DNA of 7,264 nt from CAUPWF01 sp964367905 (GCA_964367905.1 CAYIZP010000079.1:1-7264); one strand, 5' to 3'. Shown: positions 1 through 6,536, numbered from the stretch's first letter. Program-made: numbers and translations. The notes: a model not told the origin generated them from the sequence alone.

Positions 1-1609
1 ATGCCTTTGGTCCAAGTTTCGCAACTTTTAATAACTCTTTTCTATCCTTGAAGCTTCCATTCTCTTCACGATAAACCACAATGTTTTTCGCAATCGCACT
101 ACTGATTCCAGAAATATATGCTAGAAGTGGTGCAGATGCTGTGTTTAAATCTACCCCTACTCGGTTTACACAGTCTTCCACAACCCCCGATAATGCCTCT
201 GTCAACTTCTTCTGATTCATATCATGTTGGTATTGACCTACACCGATTGATTTCGGGTCAATCTTAACCAATTCGGCTAACGGATCTTGTAGTCTTCTCG
301 CAATCGAAGCCGCACTCCTCTGTCCTACATCGAATTTGGGGAACTCCTCTGATGCCAACTTGCTTGCAGAGTATACTGATGCCCCTGCTTCATTTACGAT
401 GACATATTGCACAGTCTCTGGAATTTCCTTGAATAATTCCACAATGAATTGTTCCGATTCTCTCGATGCTGTACCATTTCCGACAGAGAATAATGTAATA
501 TTATATTTTTTAATCGCTTTTTTTAATGCCTCTTTCGCTGCATTCATCTTCTGTGGTGTCGTTGGTGCCGTTGGATAGATTACTGTAGTCGCAAGCACCT
601 TTCCTGTTGGATCTACAACCGCAAGCTTACACCCTGTACGGAATGCAGGATCCCATCCCAATACTACTTGTCCTGTGATCGGTGGTTGCATCAATAGCTG
701 CTGCAAGTTCTTCTTGAACACTTCAATAGCACCATCTTCTGCTCGCTCTGTCAATTCATTGCGAATCTCACGCTCGATAGCCGGTTCAATCAGACGCTTA
801 TAACTATCCTCTACCACATCTTTTAAGACAGGTGTGGTGTACATATTATCCTCTGCGATTACTTGCTTTTCCAAGTATCGAATCACATCCTCCTCTGGAG
901 CACCAACTTTCACCGTGAGTATCTTCTCCTTCTCCCCTCGATTCAGAGCAAGAATTCTATGACTCGCCAACTTATGCACCGGCTCTTCAAACTCATAATA
1001 CATCTCATACACCGATTCCGTCTTTTCATCCTTGGCAACCGATGTCACGATACCCTTCTTAAATGTAATGTTTCTGATATAAATTCTGTAATCTGCCTCA
1101 TCCGATATGGATTCTGCAATAATATCCTTCGCTCCCGCAATCGCATCCTCCACGGTAAACACTTCTTTTTCTTCCGATAGATACTCCACCGCGATCTCTT
1201 CTAACGGAGATTTTACCTGTTGCAACAATATAATATTTGCTAAAGGCTCTAGTCCCTTTTCCTTTGCAATCGTCGCACGTGTTCTCCTCTTTGGACGATA
1301 CGGCCGATATAAATCCTCCACAACCACCAAAGTCTCTGCAGCAACAATCTGCGCTCTCAATTCTTCCGTCAACTTTCCTTGTTCTTCGATACTAGAGAGT
1401 ACTTGCTCCTTCTTCTCTTCCAGATTTCTCAAGTAATTCAATCGCTCAAAAAGCTTCCTCAATTGCTCATCATCCAACGAGCCCGTAACCTCTTTTCTAT
1501 ATCGCGAAATAAAGGGAATTGTATTCCCCTCATCTATTAATTGAACCGCAGCTTCTACCTGCCATTTCTTCACACTTAATTCTTCTGTAATTTTTTGAAT
1601 AATATCCAT
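1..1609 (-). CDS. tex: Transcription accessory protein Tex, N-terminal ~536 residues (truncated by the window edge)
   Basis: Tex is a cytoplasmic nucleic-acid-binding protein linked to transcription and RNA metabolism. The minus-strand frame is open from the ATG at 1609 to position 1. Visible parts in order: a Tex N-terminal helical region beginning MDIIQKITEEL, with FISRYRKE near residues 32-39 and LYRPYRPKRRTRAT near residues 104-117; a YqgF/RNase H-like domain starting near residue 315 (VLGWDPAFRTGCKLAVVDP); the conserved stretch IDPKSIGVGQYQHD; and a helix-hairpin-helix region ending GSFKDRKELLKVAKLGPKA at the edge. The C-terminal S1 RNA-binding domain expected in this family would lie left of position 1; full-length Tex is usually a little over 700 residues. 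The start is supported by an AGAGGA ribosome site about 6 nt upstream and a good promoter 35-63 bp upstream. It is transcribed divergently from the tetR gene. Identification rests on the conserved motifs and is firm. Confidence 0.96.
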   Translation of the reverse strand, partial: MDIIQKITEELSVKKWQVEAAVQLIDEGNTIPFISRYRKEVTGSLDDEQLRKLFERLNYLRNLEEKKEQVLSSIEEQGKLTEELRAQIVAAETLVVVEDLYRPYRPKRRTRATIAKEKGLEPLANIILLQQVKSPLEEIAVEYLSEEKEVFTVEDAIAGAKDIIAESISDEADYRIYIRNITFKKGIVTSVAKDEKTESVYEMYYEFEEPVHKLASHRILALNRGEKEKILTVKVGAPEEDVIRYLEKQVIAEDNMYTTPVLKDVVEDSYKRLIEPAIEREIRNELTERAEDGAIEVFKKNLQQLLMQPPITGQVVLGWDPAFRTGCKLAVVDPTGKVLATTVIYPTAPTTPQKMNAAKEALKKAIKKYNITLFSVGNGTASRESEQFIVELFKEIPETVQYVIVNEAGASVYSASKLASEEFPKFDVGQRSAASIARRLQDPLAELVKIDPKSIGVGQYQHDMNQKKLTEALSGVVEDCVNRVGVDLNTASAPLLAYISGISSAIAKNIVVYREENGSFKDRKELLKVAKLGPKA

Positions 1610-1643
1610 GTCGTCCTCTTTCTATCCTAAACGTATTTCCTAT

Positions 1644-1672
1644 ATTGTATCGTAAAACCCACAATGAAACAA
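1644..1672 (-). promoter_or_regulatory. Sigma-A-type promoter of tex
   Basis: On the minus strand the -35 box TTGTTT (1672-1667) is followed after exactly 17 nt by the -10 box TACAAT (1649-1644). The predicted transcription start is near 1637, giving a leader of about 28 nt that contains the AGAGGA ribosome site. Its -35 box is only 11 bp from the -35 box of the divergent tetR promoter, so the two polymerase sites lie back to back. Seen directly in the sequence; promoter activity is inferred. Confidence 0.72.
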
Positions 1673-1683
1673 GTCCAAATAAC

Positions 1684-1712
1684 TTGTGTTAAATCAATAA
1701 TTATAGTATGAT
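1684..1712 (+). promoter_or_regulatory. Sigma-A-type promoter of the tetR-family gene
   Basis: The -35 box TTGTGT (1684-1689) and the -10 box TATGAT (1707-1712) are separated by 17 nt. The predicted start is near 1719, inside the 8-bp palindrome ACCTAGGT (1713-1720). The in-frame ATG at 1708 lies inside the -10 box, so it cannot be the translation start from this promoter; this supports the ATG at 1798. Confidence 0.7.
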
Positions 1713-1727
1713 ACCTAGGTCGAAAAA

Positions 1728-1760
1728 TCATAGATTGTATGCTTGCATACATATCTATGA
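1728..1760. promoter_or_regulatory. Bulged 15-bp inverted repeat in the tetR leader; candidate operator
   Basis: The core is a perfect dyad, TGTATGC-TT-GCATACA (1736-1751). It is extended by TCATAGAT on the left (1728-1735) and ATCTATGA on the right (1753-1760), with one unpaired T at 1752, giving 15 bp per arm. It lies just downstream of the predicted tetR transcription start and about 20 bp upstream of its ribosome site. TetR-family proteins commonly bind dyads of this size next to their own gene, so an autoregulatory operator is the simplest reading. A leader RNA hairpin is the alternative, though a 2-nt loop would force the top pair open. The dyad is seen; its function is inferred. Confidence 0.55.
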
Positions 1761-1797
1761 CCTTGAGACCTATAAAACATCAGGAAGGAGCAGTAAC

Positions 1798-2403
1798 ATG
1801 ACAAAAAAAATCTCAGGCTCTACCAAGCAACAACAGAAATCAAAACAAACACGAGAAAAAATATTTAAATCTGCAAAAACCATCCTAGCAAAGGATGGAT
1901 ATGAGGCGTTATCTATAAAAAATATCTGTGAAAAAGCAGGCGTATCCAATGGAAGTTTTTATCACCATTTCCAGACAAAAGACGACTTGCTTTCCTATTA
2001 TATTGAACATCAACCTAGTATGGATGCGTATATACTAGACCTACCAGCTAATGCCACATCTGCGATAGATTCCATCATACAAATCTATCTCAACTACGCA
2101 ACATACTGCCAAGAGCTAGGTGTAGAATTCATCTCCAACTATTATACGCCCAAGAATCAAGCGTTAAACCCTAAGAGTCGGACCGAACGTGCCTATCCAA
2201 TTATTGCCGTCAGAGACTATATCAAAAAGTCCATAGATGCCGGACAAATCCAAATCACCTGTACACTGGAGGAATTTACTACCGATATTCGAATGCTGAT
2301 CATCGGCAACGTATTTGAATGGTGTCTTCATAATGGAAAAACCGATTTTACTGGGAATATTGAACGCTCTTTTCACAACTACTTATCTAGTGTTCTTAAG
2401 TAA
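1798..2403 (+). CDS. TetR/AcrR-family transcriptional regulator
   Basis: A 201-residue one-component DNA-binding repressor of the TetR family. Residues 1-19 are a lysine- and glutamine-rich tail. A classic TetR N-terminal domain follows: TREKIFKSAKTILAKDGYEA (about 18-37) leads into the helix-turn-helix SIKNICEKAGVSNGSFYHHF (39-58) and KDDLLSYYIE (61-70). The C-terminal half should be the ligand-binding and dimerisation domain; I do not recognise its subfamily, so the inducer is unknown. The ATG at 1798 is chosen because AGGAAGGAG (1782-1790) sits 7 nt upstream, and because an earlier in-frame ATG at 1708 overlaps the promoter. No efflux pump or enzyme gene is paired with it. Divergent tex, and the gene itself, are the only nearby possible targets visible. 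Confidence 0.92.
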   Translation: MTKKISGSTKQQQKSKQTREKIFKSAKTILAKDGYEALSIKNICEKAGVSNGSFYHHFQTKDDLLSYYIEHQPSMDAYILDLPANATSAIDSIIQIYLNYATYCQELGVEFISNYYTPKNQALNPKSRTERAYPIIAVRDYIKKSIDAGQIQITCTLEEFTTDIRMLIIGNVFEWCLHNGKTDFTGNIERSFHNYLSSVLK

Positions 2404-2417
2404 TCAAAATTGGTTGC

Positions 2418-2467
2418 AAAAAGGGACAGAGGAAAATGTCGTCTTCGCTCCATTTTCCTCTGTCCCT
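2418..2467 (-). terminator. Rho-independent terminator of the cell-wall hydrolase gene (17-bp stem)
   Basis: A perfect 17-bp inverted repeat pairs 2422-2438 (AGGGACAGAGGAAAATG) with 2451-2467, around a 12-nt loop. Read on the minus strand, the stem begins 5 nt after the hydrolase stop codon and ends in a run of five T (2422-2418), as expected for an intrinsic terminator. Read on the plus strand it is followed by TCATATTTACC, without a T run, so it is a poor terminator for the converging tetR gene. The stem is longer than a typical terminator stem, and it could also be a dispersed repeat that serves as one. Confidence 0.8.
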
Positions 2468-2472
2468 CATAT

Positions 2473-3543
2473 TTACCAACTCGCGAAAAAAATGTTTCCA
2501 CCTACATTCACGCCATCTCTACTTGTACTTCCTGCTGACAAGAAATATAAACAACCACTTACTGATCCTAAACGTGCCCCTGCAAGTGCATCAGCCGCCA
2601 CTTGATATGACAGGGAACTCGCTCCATTTGCCATAATTCCTGCTAGTTTCCCTGATGATGCGGGCGGAAACTGCCCCTTCTGATAGATAACCCCTTCCAC
2701 ACTGTTAGGGAATCTACTATCAGCTACACGGTTCATAATAACTGTTGCCACTGCCAAACGAGAATCATAGTCCGATGCCGCTTCACAGTCTAATAGTGCA
2801 GCTAACATATCCACTTCTCCTGCACCTCCTTCGTAAGAACCACCACTCGTTGTTCCACTTGATCCACTACTTGAATTGCCTTGATTCTGTGCCGCTGCTG
2901 CCTCTTCCAAAGCTTTTCGCTCTGCCTCTGCTGCCTCTTCCGCTGCCTTTGCTTCTGCTAATGCAGCCTTTACTTGATCTAAATCTGTCTCTGTTTCTTC
3001 TGCTCTGATTTGCAACTCATTGTTTTTCGTTTCTGAATCACTACGCAATACTTCTAATTCAGCCTGTCCATATTCAATACTTTGTTGTTCCAACTCGATT
3101 CTCTCACGAATCGCTACCAACTCATCCATCATCTGTGTATCATATGCTGTAATCTGATTGACAAACTCCGTACGATTGATAAAGTCAGCTAAACTAGTTG
3201 CACCTAAGATAATCTCCAAATAGGAGTAGGTTCCAGCTTCATACATATACTGAATTCTCGCACTCATGCTTTCGTAATGTTCCAACTCTTCTTTTTGCGC
3301 TTCCTTCAGACTCTCCATCAACCTATATTCTTCAGATTCTAGGATTTCTATTTCTTCTTCTAGTTGTTCAATTTCTGCTTGCAGATCCACTAATTCACTA
3401 TTAATTCCTGCAAGTTCATCCTCTAACTGTGCTGCATCACTTGCAAGTTCTTGCGATGTGGGCGATGCGTAGCTTGGAAATGACATCGCCATCACCAATA
3501 GCACACTTATCATTGGAATCATGATTCTTCTTAATAATTTCAT
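2473..3543 (-). CDS. Secreted cell-wall hydrolase: PcsB/CwlO-like coiled coil plus SleB-type Hydrolase_2 domain
   Basis: A predicted 356-residue exported peptidoglycan hydrolase. Starting at the ATG at 3543, residues 1-26 form a signal peptide (MKLLRRIM, a hydrophobic core, then cleavage after SYA). Residues about 30-205 are a long coiled coil with the PcsB/CwlO-type interruption MYEAGTYSYLEIILGATSLA near 100-119. An Ala/Glu-rich segment and a Gly/Ser linker (about 205-243) lead to a SleB/CwlJ-like Hydrolase_2 domain (about 244-356). That domain has LLDCEA with the candidate catalytic Glu at 254, the motif VIMNRVADSRFPNSVEGVIY, and a GNIFF ending. An alternative ATG at 3576 lacks a ribosome site and would sit within about 3 nt of the predicted transcription start. 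The ATG at 3543 has AGAGAGG 6 nt upstream. SleB and CwlJ act in spore germination, but the coiled coil points to vegetative wall remodelling; the exact role is not determined. Confidence 0.87.
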   Translation of the reverse strand: MKLLRRIMIPMISVLLVMAMSFPSYASPTSQELASDAAQLEDELAGINSELVDLQAEIEQLEEEIEILESEEYRLMESLKEAQKEELEHYESMSARIQYMYEAGTYSYLEIILGATSLADFINRTEFVNQITAYDTQMMDELVAIRERIELEQQSIEYGQAELEVLRSDSETKNNELQIRAEETETDLDQVKAALAEAKAAEEAAEAERKALEEAAAAQNQGNSSSGSSGTTSGGSYEGGAGEVDMLAALLDCEAASDYDSRLAVATVIMNRVADSRFPNSVEGVIYQKGQFPPASSGKLAGIMANGASSLSYQVAADALAGARLGSVSGCLYFLSAGSTSRDGVNVGGNIFFASW

Positions 3544-3584
3544 CCATAACCTCTCTATATTTATTATAGTACTCATGTCTTAAT

Positions 3585-3613
3585 AGAATAATTATATTTT
3601 TCTATTTTGTCAA
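3585..3613 (-). promoter_or_regulatory. Promoter of the cell-wall hydrolase gene
   Basis: On the minus strand a consensus -35 box TTGACA (3613-3608) and a -10-like TATTCT (3590-3585) are 17 nt apart. The predicted start is near 3578, leaving a leader of about 35 nt before the ATG at 3543. A perfect TATAAT also occurs at 3568-3563, but it has only TTATTC at -35 spacing, so it is a weaker second candidate. Confidence 0.62.
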
Positions 3614-3632
3614 GGTTTTTCTACTGTATCCC

Positions 3633-3661
3633 TTGCACTTCACTTTAAAGAATGATACAAT
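3633..3661 (+). promoter_or_regulatory. Extended -10 promoter of the small membrane-protein gene
   Basis: The -35 box TTGCAC (3633-3638) and the -10 box TACAAT (3656-3661) are 17 nt apart, with a TG at 3653-3654 giving an extended -10 element. It is divergent from the hydrolase promoter, with 19 bp between the two -35 boxes. The leader to the GTG start at 3717 is about 49 nt and shows no obvious hairpin. Confidence 0.72.
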
Positions 3662-3716
3662 GGTACGACATTAGGCTATATACTATGTAAGAATTAAGTT
3701 TTGAGGAGGATTTATT

Positions 3717-4151
3717 GTGAACTGGGCTTTATACATAACTATTGGAGTTGCTATACTAATCATTGGGGCTTTTGTGGCTTTATATTTCTTTGGCAAAAAG
3801 ATGCAGAAACGCCAAGAAGAGAATCAACAACAGATGGACGCGATTGCTCAATCAACTTCTATTTTAGTAATTGACAAGAAAAAAATGCGAATAAAAGATG
3901 CTGGGTTGCCACCTGTTATATACGAGAAAACACCATTCTATCTCCGTCGTTCTAAGGTTCCTGTTGTAAAAGCAAAGATTGGACCAAAGGTAATGACACT
4001 GATGTGTGATGCAAAAGTATATGAAAATATTCCTGTAAAAAAAGAAGTGAAAGCTGTTATTAGCGGAATTTATATCACTGGAATAAAAGGACTTCGTGGC
4101 CCACTAGAAGCTCCTGTAAAAAAGAAAAAATGGTACCGTTTTGGACGATAA
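3717..4151 (+). CDS. Conserved small membrane-anchored protein of unknown function
   Basis: A 144-residue protein starting at GTG, with a strong GAGGAGG ribosome site (3703-3709) 7 nt upstream. Residues about 4-26 form one hydrophobic transmembrane segment, followed by the basic stretch GKKMQKRQEENQQQ, which by the positive-inside rule puts the remainder in the cytoplasm. The soluble part (about 45-135) contains ILVIDKKKMRIKDAGLPPVI, a PFYLRRSKVPVVKAKIGPKV region and VKKEVKAVISGIYITGIKG, and the tail is very basic (KKKKWYRFGR). From memory, similar proteins occur in other Clostridia, but I know of no assigned function or named domain. It is a single-gene unit between its own promoter and a terminator. 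The last codons lie inside the left arm of the terminator dyad. Confidence 0.85.
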   Translation: MNWALYITIGVAILIIGAFVALYFFGKKMQKRQEENQQQMDAIAQSTSILVIDKKKMRIKDAGLPPVIYEKTPFYLRRSKVPVVKAKIGPKVMTLMCDAKVYENIPVKKEVKAVISGIYITGIKGLRGPLEAPVKKKKWYRFGR

Positions 4152-4183
4152 AAAAAAGTGCATCAGCACTTTTTTTTATCGTC
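4144..4183. terminator. Bidirectional intrinsic terminator shared by two convergent genes
   Basis: A perfect 18-bp inverted repeat pairs 4144-4161 with 4166-4183 around the 4-nt loop ATCA. The GC core GTGC/GCAC is flanked by eight A on one side and eight T on the other, so each strand reads as a hairpin followed by a T run. It ends the plus-strand membrane-protein gene, whose TAA is at 4149-4151, and the minus-strand dnaE-pfkA-murI-ywiB cluster, whose final TGA is at 4165-4163 in the loop. Both stop codons are therefore inside the element. Confidence 0.92.
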
Positions 4184-4600
4184 TATTCCTATCTTCATTT
4201 CGCAAATTGCATATAACTCTCCATTTGCCGACAATTCGTAGTCTAGAACGATCTCTCCCATCCCTGCCTCTAGGTTCAGGTCAACTTGCTTAGCGAACAC
4301 TTCCATGTCAATACATGAATAAGGCGTCTGATACAGAAATTTATGTTGTTTCTCCTCTGCAAATATCATATTAGAATTAGTCGCTCCTTTTTGCACCAAT
4401 TCTACCACTCCATTTGCACACAATATTAATTTACTCTGTTTAAACGTTCCAGCACTCTTTTCACCCTCTTCATAAAAGATGTAGTATACTCCGTCTTTTT
4501 CGATATGCTTCGCGTGATAAGTATTTTCACTAACCTCATATTCCAAACCCTCTACATCTTTCATCTTAGAAGAAATCGTTATTTGAACCTCTCTACTCAT
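4163..4600 (-). CDS. DUF1934 (YwiB-like) beta-barrel protein
   Basis: A 145-residue protein resembling the DUF1934/YwiB family, small calycin-like beta-barrel proteins of unknown biochemical role found in Firmicutes. Supporting features: an N-terminal strand MSREVQITISSKMKD, the YYIFYEEGE segment (about 39-47), KLILCANGVVELVQKGATNSNM near 57-78, and the C-terminal barrel strands LYQTPYSCIDMEVFAK and GEIVLDYELSANGELYAICE. The length fits the family. The ATG at 4600 has an AGAGGA ribosome site 7 nt upstream. It begins 15 nt after the murI stop and is the last gene of the cluster. Its final six residues, DDKKKC, are encoded by one arm of the terminator, so this tail is probably set by the terminator sequence and not by protein function. 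No signal peptide is seen. Confidence 0.82.
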   Translation of the reverse strand: MSREVQITISSKMKDVEGLEYEVSENTYHAKHIEKDGVYYIFYEEGEKSAGTFKQSKLILCANGVVELVQKGATNSNMIFAEEKQHKFLYQTPYSCIDMEVFAKQVDLNLEAGMGEIVLDYELSANGELYAICEMKIGIDDKKKC

Positions 4601-4615
4601 ACATTCATCCTCTAA

Positions 4616-5440
4616 TTAATACTCTTCAATATTAATTTTCTTAGATGCTTCTATATCATATGGGAGAATCGTGTTTGCAAATTGCTTAAACTTATCCGCC
4701 AAGTCACTGACATAGAAATCATAATGCTTCTCCATATGTTTTCCATCATTCAATAAATTCTCTGCCTCTAATAAATGCTTCAAATCCATTGCAGTTTCAT
4801 AGGCAGGATTGACCAATTGAATGTGTTCTCCCATATACTTACGAATCTTGCGTCTTAAAAGCGGGTAATGCGTACAACCCAAGATGAGCGTATCAATTCC
4901 CGATGACTTCATATCACACAGATAATAATCGATGACATCTTCTGCGATCTTATGCTTTGCAAATCCCTCTTCTACAAGATGTACAAATAGAGGGCATGCC
5001 TTTCCCTCTACTTGAATTCCAGACTCTATCCCTTGGATAATCTCTGTATATATCTGGCTATTGATTGTTGCTTCTGTTGCAACGACTCCGATTTTTTTAT
5101 CCACAGTCACTTCGGCTGCCGCCCTCGCCCCTGGTATAACCACACCGATAACAGGGATATCGACCTCTTTACTAACTGTTTCTAGCGCGAGCGCGCTTGC
5201 AGTATTGCACGCAACAACAATCGCCTTCACATTCTTAGTCTGTAAAAAGCGTATAATCTGCCTAGAATAATGTATAACCGTCTCTTTTGACTTATTTCCG
5301 TAAGGTACCCTTGCAGTATCTCCAAAATATACGATGTTTTCATTCGGCAATTGGCGCATAATCTCTCTTGCTACCGTCAACCCACCGACTCCGGAATCAA
5401 AAATTCCGATTGCTGATTGTGTATCGACTTGTTTCCCCAC
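4616..5440 (-). CDS. murI: Glutamate racemase
   Basis: A 274-residue cytoplasmic enzyme that interconverts L- and D-glutamate, supplying D-glutamate for the peptidoglycan stem peptide. It acts without cofactor through two cysteines. Both are visible: Cys78 in VVACNTASA and Cys189 in LGCTHYPLL. The substrate-site motifs FDSGVGGLTV (14-23) and DTARVPYGNKS (41-51) are intact. The length is normal for the family. Translation starts at GTG (5440), supported by AAGGAG 8 nt upstream. The gene follows pfkA by 15 nt and precedes ywiB by 15 nt, so it is probably co-transcribed with both. A related aspartate/glutamate racemase is much less likely, given the full set of MurI motifs. Confidence 0.97.
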   Translation of the reverse strand: MGKQVDTQSAIGIFDSGVGGLTVAREIMRQLPNENIVYFGDTARVPYGNKSKETVIHYSRQIIRFLQTKNVKAIVVACNTASALALETVSKEVDIPVIGVVIPGARAAAEVTVDKKIGVVATEATINSQIYTEIIQGIESGIQVEGKACPLFVHLVEEGFAKHKIAEDVIDYYLCDMKSSGIDTLILGCTHYPLLRRKIRKYMGEHIQLVNPAYETAMDLKHLLEAENLLNDGKHMEKHYDFYVSDLADKFKQFANTILPYDIEASKKINIEEY

Positions 5441-5455
5441 TTTTTAAACTCCTTG

Positions 5456-6427
5456 TTATAAAGCCAATACCTTCGCTACGTTACGCTGATATGGCGGGAT
5501 ATCCTTCTTCATTGCCAATGCCTCATCGATGTCATAGTCTAGATATTCACCTTCTTTATAAGCTACTACACGATTTGATTTACCCTCAAGCAACAAATCA
5601 ACTGCCTTTGCTCCCATAATAGATGCATACACACGGTCTTTACATGTCGGGCTACCTCCACGTTGCATGTGTCCTAGGATTGTTGCGCGTGTCTCCATCC
5701 CTGTCGCTTTTTCGATTCTCTCAGCCATAGCCATCGAATCTCCGATTCCTTCGGCATTGATGATGATGTAATGTCCTTTTCCACGCTCACGATTGCTGAT
5801 GATCTTCTCGATAATCAAATCTTCATCATAACCATGCTCCTCTGGCAACAAAATATCTTCTGCTCCGTTTGCAATTCCACACCATAATGCGATATATCCA
5901 GCATTACGTCCCATAACTTCGATTACAGAGCATCTCTGATGTGAACTTGATGTATCACGAATCTTATCGATTGCATCCATAGCTGTATTTACAGCAGTAT
6001 CAAATCCGATTGTATAATCTGTACATGCAATATCCAAGTCAATGGTTCCAGGAACTCCGATTGTATTTACTCCTAGATTCGCTAGAATCTGCGCTCCCAT
6101 AAAAGAACCATCTCCACCGATTACAACAAGTCCTTGTATTCCGTATTTTTTACAAATTGCAGCTGCTTTTTGTTGTCCCTCTTCTGTTAGCATCTCCAAA
6201 CAACGTGCAGTTTGTAAAATCGTTCCACCTCTTTGAATCGTATCTGAAACATCTCTTGTTGTCATGTCAATAATTTCTTCATTCAATAAACCTGCATACC
6301 CACGACGAATTCCACGTACTCTAATTCCGCGTGCGATCGCTGTTCTTACCACTGCACGGATTGCCGCATTCATCCCTGGTGCATCTCCACCACTTGTTAG
6401 TACTCCAATTGTTAATATTTTACCCAT
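5456..6427 (-). CDS. pfkA: ATP-dependent 6-phosphofructokinase
   Basis: Phosphorylates fructose 6-phosphate to fructose 1,6-bisphosphate, the committed step of glycolysis; the family usually forms cytoplasmic tetramers. From the ATG at 6427 it has 323 residues, close to the usual 320. Motifs: TSGGDAPGMNAAIR at 11-24, GGDGS at 104-108 (the Gly typical of ATP users, not the Asp of PPi enzymes), catalytic PGTID with Asp130, MGR at 172-174 and LGHMQRGGSP at 251-260. The residue after the catalytic Asp is Leu131, where the E. coli enzyme has Asn (TIDND). The start is uncertain: an in-frame ATG at 6439 adds MVII. The only Shine-Dalgarno-like AAAGG lies 1 nt from that ATG and 13 nt from the one at 6427; alignment with family N-termini favours 6427. 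It sits between dnaE and murI with no terminator visible on either side. Confidence 0.96.
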   Translation of the reverse strand: MGKILTIGVLTSGGDAPGMNAAIRAVVRTAIARGIRVRGIRRGYAGLLNEEIIDMTTRDVSDTIQRGGTILQTARCLEMLTEEGQQKAAAICKKYGIQGLVVIGGDGSFMGAQILANLGVNTIGVPGTIDLDIACTDYTIGFDTAVNTAMDAIDKIRDTSSSHQRCSVIEVMGRNAGYIALWCGIANGAEDILLPEEHGYDEDLIIEKIISNRERGKGHYIIINAEGIGDSMAMAERIEKATGMETRATILGHMQRGGSPTCKDRVYASIMGAKAVDLLLEGKSNRVVAYKEGEYLDYDIDEALAMKKDIPPYQRNVAKVLAL

Positions 6428-6439
6428 TATAATAACCAT

Positions 6440-6536
6440 GCCTTTCTAATCATTTGGTAGCTTTGAGCCTTCTATTACAAATTGCCACCTATCTTTTAAA
6501 AATTAAATTACCCTGACCTCTATTTTATATTATTTG
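6440..6536. other. dnaE-pfkA intergenic gap without a clear promoter or terminator
   Basis: This 97-bp AT-rich gap (counted to the upstream candidate ATG of pfkA at 6439) shows no GC-rich hairpin with a T run and no well-spaced promoter on the minus strand. The best partial match is TTTTTA with TAATAG at 19-nt spacing. This is consistent with read-through from dnaE into pfkA, although a weak promoter cannot be excluded by eye. Confidence 0.4.

Noticed and set aside
336..1436. Several plus-strand open frames of 80-109 codons
   Set aside because: All lie antisense within tex, which is open across the whole region and carries clear family motifs.
1708..1797. Extension of the TetR protein by 30 residues from the ATG at 1708
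   Set aside because: That ATG is inside the -10 box of a well-spaced promoter and the extension crosses the dyad; the ATG at 1798 has an ideal ribosome site.
2745..3008. Plus-strand leucine-rich open frame of 87 codons
   Set aside because: It is the antisense of the repetitive Ala/Glu-rich hydrolase segment; its composition is explained by that, and it has no supporting promoter or ribosome site.
3563..3568. Perfect TATAAT as the main hydrolase promoter
   Set aside because: No acceptable -35 box at 16-18 nt; the TTGACA/TATTCT pair with 17-nt spacing is better, though both may contribute.
3544..3576. Extension of the hydrolase by 11 residues from the ATG at 3576
   Set aside because: No ribosome site precedes it, it would lie at the predicted transcription start, and the signal peptide begins naturally at the ATG at 3543.
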